From Halobacteriovorax sp. (GTDB taxonomy: Bacteria; Bdellovibrionota; Bacteriovoracia; Bacteriovoracales; Bacteriovoracaceae): 11,768 nt of DNA. Below are positions 7,032 through 11,768 of the stretch, in pieces (the first letter of the stretch is position 1; each line of letters opens with the position of its first letter). The notes under the pieces were generated by a model. That model worked only from the letters and a program-made list of their open reading frames with translations. It had not been told where the DNA came from and made no database searches. Location of the stretch: assembly GCA_002686115.1 (NCBI GenBank), contig NZAF01000157.1, positions 1-11,768 on the forward strand. The letters are read 5' to 3'. Position numbers and translations under genes: made by a program.

Positions 7032-7415
7032 ATGTATATACCTAAAAATACGAACTTTCTTTGCGTGCACCTTTCACTAAATCCTCCAGAAGATTTTGAA
7101 AATATACTTCTAGAGCTAGGCTTTAGCGGAGGTATAAAAACGATAAATGGATTTGAAAGCCTACTAGAAGATATGACAGATGAAACTGAGTTTCATTATA
7201 TAATCTTAGACAGTCATGATGATGAAGACCTACATAAGAGTATTACTCAAGTTAAAGAGATGAGCTTCTATTCTGATCAGCCAATAATTGTATTAAATAC
7301 AATTTCGACAAAAGAGGTTATGCAGGATTGTTTAAATGCAGGTGCTTCTGATTATATCATTAAACCTTTCACTAAAGAGATTCTGGCGACAAAAATTATT
7401 AAGAGTTGGAAATAA
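7032..7415 (+). CDS. Stand-alone receiver-domain protein with degenerate acidic pocket
   Basis: A 127-residue single CheY-like receiver domain with no output domain. The phosphoacceptor position is Asp60 at the end of beta3 (YIILD, 56-60). The beta4 Thr/Ser position is Thr90 (IIVLNT) and the conserved Lys is Lys111 in the KPF motif (111-113), preceded by the typical LNAGASDYI run. The Mg-binding acidic pair that normally follows beta1 is missing: beta1 reads FLCVHLS (9-15), with His13 where Asp is expected. Phosphorylation may therefore be weak or absent, and the protein may act as a pseudo-receiver. No histidine kinase lies in the window. It is divergent from the FeeM-like gene and overlaps the ClC gene tail to tail by 17 bases. 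The Shine-Dalgarno is weak. The receiver fold is confident; the partner is unknown. Confidence 0.8.
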   Translation: MYIPKNTNFLCVHLSLNPPEDFENILLELGFSGGIKTINGFESLLEDMTDETEFHYIILDSHDDEDLHKSITQVKEMSFYSDQPIIVLNTISTKEVMQDCLNAGASDYIIKPFTKEILATKIIKSWK

Positions 7416-9189
7416 CATCTTCATCTTTTTTCTCTATTATCTCAGAGGACTTATTATCTTGTCTGATTTGAAAGCCGAAGCTTTCAACAATTTCTTTGGC
7501 CGTGATTATTCCAACAAGTTTTTTATCGTCAAGCCTTGAGACAACAGGAAGTCTTGATATTTGAAATCTTTTTAGTCTGTGAAAGGCTACATGGAGAGAC
7601 TGATCTGGATAAATTTTAATAACTTTCATCTCGCAAATTGACTCAATCTTCTTATCGCCATTATTCTTTGTGAAATTTGTGAGTATTTCTGCTTTAGAAA
7701 CGACACCGATAAGACGTCCTGATTTTAAGACAGGATAGCCTGTAATGTTGGAGCCTCTTACTTCCTCAACACACTCGTTGATTGTTATATTTGCCGATAA
7801 CGTTTTTACATCGGTCACCATGGCATCGCTGACAGGTAGTGTTTCAAGTGCTTCGTTATCTTCTTCTGTCGGAAGGTGAATACCATCTTGCTCAGAGATT
7901 CTTTCATAGATTGACTGATTACCATAGTGTGATGAAATTCTATATGCAATGGCCGTTGCGATCATTAGAGGTAACATAATGTGATAGTCTCTTGTTAGTT
8001 CAAAGACTAGCATAATAGAAGTGAAAGGTGTGCGAATAACAGTTACGAAAAAAGCACCCATCCCTACAAGTGCATAGGCACCAGTGTTAGAAGTGATTTC
8101 TGGAAATAGGATACCAGCAAGAGAGCCAATAATACTTCCAAGAGTTGCCCCCATTAAAAGAGTGGGCATAAAGAGTCCTCCACTCATACCTGTTGAATAG
8201 CATAGTGAGGTAGAAAAGAACTTTAGTACAAAAAGAGTGATGAGGAGTTTAGGGTCAAGAATAAGTGATAAAAGAGTATTCTCAATTGTTCCTGCACCAC
8301 TTCCGAGAACTCCTGGATGTATTTGAGAAAGAAGACCAACGATGCAAAAGGCAATCATGATAAAGCTTAAGCGGTGGTTTTGCATTTTTGTTCTGTTAAA
8401 CTTACGAAGAGCTAATACAGAGTTCATCCACAATGGGCCAAGAAGACCTGAGCTAATTCCAATAAATGAATAGAAGATTAGTTCGCGCTTATCATTGAGC
8501 TTATAATAAAGTTGAGAGAATAGGGCATCACCACCGGTTAGGAATTGAGCAGTAATAGATGCAATCACGCTTGATATAACAATAGAGCCTAAGACTTTTG
8601 CATTAAGATTTCCTACAACCTCTTCAAGTGTAAAGACAACAGCAGTAATTGGTATATGAAATCCTGCTGCAATGGCTCCTGCACTACCTACGGCAACTAG
8701 TGCCTTCACTCTCTTTTTAGAGAGATGAAAAATTTCTCCAAGATATGAGCCAATTCCTGCAGACACAGCAACACTTGGACCTTCACGACCAAGTGAGACA
8801 CCTGAGCCAAGTGAGAGCACTGTTGTGAAAAACTTAGCAATAGTTGAACCTAACTTTATTCTTCCATTGTACACGGCCAGGGCAATTTTAACTTGAGGAA
8901 CACCAGAGCCGACAGTGAATGGAAACTTTCTTGTCGTGAGCCAGCCTGAGATAAAAATAGCAATTCCGCCAAGAAGAAATGATTTTTGAGTGAAAGTTTG
9001 ATCTGTTCCTAAAAGTTCTCTTAAATAAAAAACCACGTGATGAATTAGTGTTGTGACAACGGCCGCTAAAATTCCAGTCGTCATTGTGATAAAGAGATAT
9101 AGTTTCTCTTCATTTGCGTCTTTAGCAATGATTTTATCGATGGTTTTATGGAATGTTTTCGTTATAGTTTTGATCACGTCGCAGCACAC
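7399..9189 (-). CDS. ClC-type chloride transporter with two CBS domains
   Basis: A 596-residue inner-membrane protein of the ClC family. Key chloride-site motifs are present: GSGVPQ (94-99), GREGPS (134-139) with gating Glu136, GGLFMP (337-342), and Tyr428 in QSIYE, at the place of the chloride-coordinating Tyr. Glu190 in TLEE (187-190) matches the internal proton Glu203 of E. coli ClC-ec1, so a 2Cl-/H+ exchanger is more likely than a channel. Residues about 452-506 and 517-573 are a CBS pair, which in this family often senses adenine nucleotides. The C-terminal tail is charged (EIIEKKDED). The GTG start at 9189 has no clear Shine-Dalgarno; a second GTG lies four codons in, and the next Met (36) would remove part of the first helix. 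It is transcribed away from groES. Role: acid or osmotic homeostasis by inference. Confidence 0.92.
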   Translation of the reverse strand: MCCDVIKTITKTFHKTIDKIIAKDANEEKLYLFITMTTGILAAVVTTLIHHVVFYLRELLGTDQTFTQKSFLLGGIAIFISGWLTTRKFPFTVGSGVPQVKIALAVYNGRIKLGSTIAKFFTTVLSLGSGVSLGREGPSVAVSAGIGSYLGEIFHLSKKRVKALVAVGSAGAIAAGFHIPITAVVFTLEEVVGNLNAKVLGSIVISSVIASITAQFLTGGDALFSQLYYKLNDKRELIFYSFIGISSGLLGPLWMNSVLALRKFNRTKMQNHRLSFIMIAFCIVGLLSQIHPGVLGSGAGTIENTLLSLILDPKLLITLFVLKFFSTSLCYSTGMSGGLFMPTLLMGATLGSIIGSLAGILFPEITSNTGAYALVGMGAFFVTVIRTPFTSIMLVFELTRDYHIMLPLMIATAIAYRISSHYGNQSIYERISEQDGIHLPTEEDNEALETLPVSDAMVTDVKTLSANITINECVEEVRGSNITGYPVLKSGRLIGVVSKAEILTNFTKNNGDKKIESICEMKVIKIYPDQSLHVAFHRLKRFQISRLPVVSRLDDKKLVGIITAKEIVESFGFQIRQDNKSSEIIEKKDEDVISNS

Positions 9190-9210
9190 TAAATTTTAAG
9201 GATTTATATT

Positions 9211-9360
9211 ATGCGATTCGGCATATGGAAAGAATCCTTTATAAGTTTTACATGTATTATTAGTTATTTATACCCCAAGCCTAAAAAAGTCGACTTTTTA
9301 GAAAAAAATATGGACCTCGTAACCTTGACACTGGTGTTTTCGATACTAAAGTACATGTAA
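9211..9360 (+). CDS. Possible 49-residue small protein upstream of groES
   Basis: An ATG at 9211 opens 49 codons to TAA at 9358-9360. AAGGA (9198-9202) lies 8 bases upstream, a better ribosome binding site than those of most genes nearby. The peptide starts MRFGIWKESF, carries a PKPKK basic patch in the middle and ends in a hydrophobic run (LVTLTLVFSILKYM). It resembles nothing I know. Against it: the frame runs through the candidate groE -35 and -10 and through two palindromes, so it may be chance openness in regulatory DNA. It is divergent from ClC, 21 bases from its GTG. Confidence 0.22.
   Translation: MRFGIWKESFISFTCIISYLYPKPKKVDFLEKNMDLVTLTLVFSILKYM
9284..9299. repeat. Perfect 16-base palindrome in the clcA/groES divergent region
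   Basis: AAAAAGTCGACTTTTT is a perfect palindrome centred on GTCGAC, extended to CTA/TAG at 9281 and 9301 if one A is bulged. It lies 26 bases before the -35 of the candidate groE promoter. Followed on neither strand by a long T-run, it looks more like a protein-binding site than a terminator. It does not match the CIRCE element of HrcA. Confidence 0.45.
9325..9352 (+). promoter_or_regulatory. Candidate groESL promoter
   Basis: TTGACA (9325-9330) is a perfect sigma70 -35. The best -10 is TAAAGT (9347-9352) after 16 bases, matching four of six positions. The sequence CCTTGACA also contains the CTTGA core of RpoH-type -35 elements, but the CCCCAT-type -10 is not present at the expected place. 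The leader to the groES ATG would be about 45 bases. Confidence 0.5.
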
Positions 9361-9404
9361 CTAAAATAATTAAACCAACAAAAAAGCTTATAAACGGAGG
9401 CATT

Positions 9405-9692
9405 ATGCAGGTTAAACCATTACAAGACAGAGTACTTGTGAAAAGACTTGAAGAAGAAACAACAACAGCTGGTGGAATTATTATCCCAGATAATAATAAA
9501 GAGAAGCCATCACAAGGTGAGATCGTTGCAGTAGGTCAGGGTTATAGACTTGATAACGGTTCATTTGCTGAACTTACAGTAAAAAAAGGTGATAAAGTGC
9601 TTTTTGGTAAGTATTCAGGGACAGATGTAAAAGTTGAAGGTCAAGATTACCTTATTATGAAAGAAGATGAGATCTTTGGAATCTTACAATAA
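9405..9692 (+). CDS. groES: Co-chaperonin GroES (Hsp10)
   Basis: A 95-residue co-chaperonin of normal length that forms the heptameric lid on GroEL and closes the folding chamber. The mobile loop that contacts GroEL is at residues about 17-32, including TTTAGGIIIPD. The N-terminal VKPLQDRVLVKR and C-terminal YLIMKEDEIFGILQ are classic family sequence. GGAGG (9396-9400) lies 4 bases before the ATG, a strong ribosome binding site. It is followed by groEL after 156 bases of hairpin-rich sequence, without an obvious U-tract terminator, so the two are probably one operon with adjusted expression. No CIRCE operator is seen upstream. Confidence 0.98.
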   Translation: MQVKPLQDRVLVKRLEEETTTAGGIIIPDNNKEKPSQGEIVAVGQGYRLDNGSFAELTVKKGDKVLFGKYSGTDVKVEGQDYLIMKEDEIFGILQ

Positions 9693-9700
9693 TGTCTGCA

Positions 9701-9759
9701 GCATCTTAGCATAGCTAAAATCTGATGCAGCGTTAGCCCTCGCTGCCTGAAATGAGGGC
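9701..9759 (+). promoter_or_regulatory. Overlapping, mutually exclusive hairpins after groES
   Basis: Three stems can form. Stem A: GCATCTTAGC (9701-9710) with GCTAA (9714-9718) and, past a 5-base bulge, GATGC (9724-9728). Stem B: GCAGCG (9727-9732) with CGCTGC (9741-9746). Stem C: GCCCTC (9736-9741) with GAGGGC (9754-9759). B and C share bases and cannot form together, and A competes with B at 9727-9728. None is followed by a U-run. Such switching could tune groEL output or mark an RNA processing site. Confidence 0.45.
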
Positions 9760-9799
9760 GTGATAAAGTAAAATGCATTTATGCATTTTATCTTTGCAC
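9760..9799 (+). promoter_or_regulatory. Long hairpin between groES and groEL
   Basis: TAAAATGCAT (9769-9778) and ATGCATTTTA (9781-9790) are perfect inverted repeats, probably a 9-pair stem with a 4-base loop. The stem extends with AAAG (9765-9768)/CTTT (9792-9795) past a bulged T, and GTG (9760-9762)/CAC (9797-9799) across a small internal loop. No U-tract follows, so it is not a standard terminator. It sits 50 bases before the groEL ATG and may stabilise or guide cleavage of the groESL transcript. Confidence 0.6.
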
Positions 9800-9848
9800 A
9801 AGGGCAAAATAAGAAACTAAATTAAATTTTTAAATAGGAGAAAATAAA

Positions 9849-11501
9849 ATGGCTAAAGAATTAAAGTATAGCGAAGAAGCAAGAGGTCTGATCCTTGAAG
9901 GTGTTAACCAACTTGCAAATGCAGTTAAAGTAACTCTTGGACCAAAGGGAAGAAATGTTGTTATTCAAAAGTCTTTTGGGGCTCCACACATCACAAAAGA
10001 TGGTGTTTCAGTTGCTAAAGAAATTGAATTAGAAAATAACTTTCAAAATATGGGCGCTCAAATGGTTAAAGAAGTTGCTCAAAAAACAAACGAAGATGCA
10101 GGTGATGGTACAACAACTGCAACAGTTCTTGCTCAGTCGATTTATACTGAAGGAGCTAAGTTAGTTACAGCTGGTCACAACCCAATGGATCTTAAAAGAG
10201 GTATCGATAAAGCGGTTGAAAAAGTTGTTGCTGAATTAAAGAATATGTCAAAAGACATCAAAACTTCTGAAGAGATTGAGCAAGTTGGAACAATCTCTGC
10301 AAACAACGACAACGAAATTGGGAAGCTTTTAGCTGAAGCTATGGAAAAAGTTGGAAACGAAGGTGTTATCACTATCGAAGAAAGTAAAACTGCTGAAACA
10401 ACTCTTGATGTTGTTGAAGGTATGCAATTTGATCGAGGTTACCTATCTCCATATTTTGTAACTAACCCAGAAAAAATGGAAGCTTCATTTGATGATGCTC
10501 TTATCTTAATCACTGACAAGAAAATCTCTAACATGCAAGATCTTCTTCCAATTCTTGAAAAAGCAAGAGGTACTTCAAGACCACTTATCATCATCGCTGA
10601 AGATGTTGAAAACGAAGCTCTTACAACTCTTGTTGTAAACAAGCTAAGAGGTGTTTTAAATGTTGCTGCAGTTAAAGCTCCTGGTTTTGGTGATAGAAGA
10701 AAAGAAATGTTAAAAGATATCGCTACACTAACTGGTGGTACAGTAATTTCTGAAGAGCTTGGAATGAGCCTTGAGACTGCTGATCTTCCACACCTTGGTC
10801 AAGCGAAGAAGATTTCAATTGATAAAGAAAATACAACTATCGTAGATGGTGCTGGTGACAAAAAAGATGTTGACGCTAGAGTTGCTCAAATTAAAGCACA
10901 AATTGAAGAGACAACTTCTGATTACGACAAAGAAAAACTACAAGAAAGACTTGCTAAGCTTGCTGGTGGTGTAGCTGTTGTAAACGTTGGTGCACCAACT
11001 GAAACTGAAATGAAAGAAAAGAAAGATAGAGTAGAAGATGCACTGAACGCAACGAGAGCTGCTGTTGAAGAAGGTATCGTTGTTGGTGGTGGATCAGCTC
11101 TAGTTAAAGCTGCAAATGCACTTGAAGGATTTAGCGGAGCTAATGAAGAAGAAGACTTCGGAATTAGAATTGTCAAAAGAGCCGTTGAAGGTCCATTAAG
11201 ACAAATTGCTATCAACGCAGGTCTTGAAGGTTCAGTTGTTGTTAACGAAGTTAGAAATAACAAGTCTACAACATATGGATTTAACGCAAGAGAAGAAAAA
11301 TATGAAGACTTAGTTGCTGCAGGGATTATCGATCCAACTAAAGTAACAAGATCAGCTCTTCAAAACGCTTCTTCTGTAGCGGGACTTATGCTTACTACTG
11401 AAACAATGATCGCTGACCTTCCAAAAGATGAGGCTGCAATGCCTGGTATGCCAGCAGGTGGCGGAATGGGTGGAATGGGCGGAATGCCAGGTATGATGTA
11501 A
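9849..11501 (+). CDS. groEL: Chaperonin GroEL (Hsp60)
   Basis: A 550-residue ATP-driven chaperonin subunit that forms the double heptameric ring for protein folding with GroES. Start MAKELKYSEEAR, the phosphate loop TLGPKGRNV (29-37) and GDGTTTATVLA with catalytic Asp86 are typical. MKEKKDRVEDALNATRAAVEEG carries the second ATPase Asp in VEDAL (Asp398 in E. coli); GGGSAL follows. The C-terminus is the usual Gly-Gly-Met tail, here GGGMGGMGGMPGMM. AGGAG (9836-9840) lies 8 bases before the ATG. Length and all key residues are normal, so it should be functional. It is the second gene of groESL and ends at an unusual structured 3' region followed by a clear terminator. Confidence 0.99.
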   Translation: MAKELKYSEEARGLILEGVNQLANAVKVTLGPKGRNVVIQKSFGAPHITKDGVSVAKEIELENNFQNMGAQMVKEVAQKTNEDAGDGTTTATVLAQSIYTEGAKLVTAGHNPMDLKRGIDKAVEKVVAELKNMSKDIKTSEEIEQVGTISANNDNEIGKLLAEAMEKVGNEGVITIEESKTAETTLDVVEGMQFDRGYLSPYFVTNPEKMEASFDDALILITDKKISNMQDLLPILEKARGTSRPLIIIAEDVENEALTTLVVNKLRGVLNVAAVKAPGFGDRRKEMLKDIATLTGGTVISEELGMSLETADLPHLGQAKKISIDKENTTIVDGAGDKKDVDARVAQIKAQIEETTSDYDKEKLQERLAKLAGGVAVVNVGAPTETEMKEKKDRVEDALNATRAAVEEGIVVGGGSALVKAANALEGFSGANEEEDFGIRIVKRAVEGPLRQIAINAGLEGSVVVNEVRNNKSTTYGFNAREEKYEDLVAAGIIDPTKVTRSALQNASSVAGLMLTTETMIADLPKDEAAMPGMPAGGGMGGMGGMPGMM

Positions 11502-11597
11502 CCTGCGTCCAAAACAGCTTGGCTGTTTTGACGCAGGGTAAGCGCCCCCGAAAGGAGCACTTACGATTCGAGAGTGAGCGTTTACGCGAAACTCGAG
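11502..11597 (+). ncRNA. Structured RNA of three consecutive hairpins after groEL (3' UTR or small RNA)
   Basis: Hairpin 1 starts at the base after the groEL stop: CCTGCGTC...ACAGC (11502-11518) pairs with GCTGTTTTGACGCAGG (11522-11537), 16 pairs with one bulged C. Hairpin 2: GTAAG (11538-11542) with CTTAC (11560-11564), continuing through two C/A mismatches to a CGAAA loop (11549-11553). Hairpin 3: GAGT (11572-11575)/ACTC (11591-11594) and GCG (11578-11580)/CGC (11585-11587), with a GA/GAA internal loop. The region is visibly richer in G and C than the surrounding AT-rich DNA. None has a U-tract, and the real terminator is 46 bases further on. It could be a structured 3' UTR, a processed small RNA or one copy of a dispersed repeat. 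Confidence 0.5.
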
Positions 11598-11642
11598 CCA
11601 AAGCGCAGACCAGCGATGATCAAAATTCAAAAGAATCATATG

Positions 11643-11672
11643 AGAGGGAGTTCAATGCGAACTCCCTTTTTT
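11643..11672 (+). terminator. Intrinsic terminator of groESL
   Basis: GGGAGTTC (11646-11653) pairs perfectly with GAACTCCC (11659-11666) around a 5-base loop (AATGC) and is followed by TTTTTT (11667-11672). An outer A-T pair and a G-T pair can extend the stem. This is a textbook Rho-independent terminator for the + strand. Confidence 0.92.
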
Positions 11673-11712
11673 ATAACTGGGATCTTCCCAAAATAAGTTG
11701 AAATTTAAGAAT

Positions 11713-11741
11713 TTGAAAGGCCTTCACAATTAGTTAATAAT
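11713..11741 (+). promoter_or_regulatory. Candidate promoter for a gene beyond the window
   Basis: TTGAAA (11713-11718) and AATAAT (11736-11741) are 17 bases apart, each matching five of six sigma70 consensus positions. Transcription would start at about 11748, after the groESL terminator and pointing out of the window. The last bases hold no ribosome binding site or start codon, so the gene itself is not visible. Confidence 0.4.
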
Positions 11742-11768
11742 TAAAATCACGACAAATTAATTAATTAG

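Larger units (their letters stand above)
9248..9360. repeat. TTACATGTA pair in inverted orientation
   Basis: TTACATGTA occurs on the + strand at 9248-9256 and on the - strand at 9352-9360, each around a palindromic TACATGTA core. Start-to-start distance is 104 bases, about ten helical turns. They flank the 16-base palindrome and the candidate groE promoter, so they could be operator half-sites for one regulator, possibly with looping. Two copies of a 9-mer in AT-rich DNA may be coincidence. Confidence 0.3.

Noticed and set aside
7336..7539. 67-codon + frame across the receiver/ClC junction
   Set aside because: It overlaps two well-supported genes in other frames and has no ribosome binding site.
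9190..9404. CIRCE (HrcA) operator before groES
   Set aside because: Neither TTAGCACTC nor GAGTGCTAA at 9-base spacing is present; the palindromes here have different cores.
10922..11263. 113-codon - strand frame inside groEL
   Set aside because: Antisense shadow of groEL; low-complexity Ser/Ala/Leu composition and no start signals. The same holds for 10175-10372 and 10439-10642.
11352..11639. Three - strand frames over the groEL end (up to 95 codons)
   Set aside because: They mirror the groEL Gly-Met tail and the hairpin region, overlap each other in different frames and resemble nothing.
11678..11690. TGGGA/TCCCA inverted repeat after the groESL terminator
   Set aside because: Only 5 pairs with a 3-base loop and no U-tract; too short to call.
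11519..11701. 60-codon + frame starting at a TTG, with an Arg/Glu-rich middle
   Set aside because: It begins inside hairpin 1, runs through all later hairpins and the groESL terminator, and has no ribosome binding site. The charged composition follows from the GC-rich repeat-like DNA.

Overview
The window is a low-GC, AT-rich stretch of bacterial chromosome. It most resembles a Bacteriovorax/Halobacteriovorax-type member of the Bdellovibrionota. Pointers are the AT-rich codon use, a TIGR02147-type HTH protein (a family I associate with Bdellovibrio relatives and Fibrobacter), a Gram-negative outer-membrane beta-barrel, and FeeM-like and E1-like proteins of a kind I associate with delta-proteobacterial-type genomes. 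The assignment is inference from protein resemblance, not a search.

Layout. 1-357: 3' end of an unrecognised acidic gene that enters from the left edge. 447-1736: a ThiF/E1-like adenylyltransferase, then a short one-domain TIGR02147-like HTH protein, both on +. 1830-5653: a tightly coupled + pair, a secreted outer-membrane beta-barrel protein and a 12-TM RND/MMPL-type exporter. 5659-6891: on -, a FeeM-like N-acyl amino acid synthase with a C-terminal PilZ-like extension, ending 5 bases from the exporter. 7032-7415: a lone receiver domain with a degenerate acidic pocket. 7399-9189: on -, a ClC-type chloride transporter with two CBS domains, overlapping the receiver gene tail to tail by 17 bases. 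9190-9404: divergent regulatory region with palindromes, a candidate groE promoter and a possible 49-codon small ORF. 9405-11501: groES and groEL, separated by 156 bases rich in hairpins. 11502-11672: a 3' region with three consecutive hairpins and then a clear intrinsic terminator. 11673-11768: leader of a downstream gene with a candidate promoter.

How the genes may work together. The most interesting part is 447-6891. A FeeM-like acyltransferase would make an N-acyl amino acid or similar lipid-like amide. The E1-like enzyme would adenylate a carboxylate. The RND exporter and beta-barrel would move a hydrophobic product across the envelope. The small HTH protein is the obvious candidate regulator. 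I recall large proteins elsewhere that fuse FeeM-like and ThiF-like domains, which supports a link, but the cluster function here is a hypothesis. The right half is housekeeping (chaperonin, chloride transport), but its untranslated RNA is unusually structured.

No tRNA, rRNA, CRISPR array, insertion sequence or prophage gene was seen. No gene-free stretch exceeds 300 bases; the longest is the 267-base tail after groEL.
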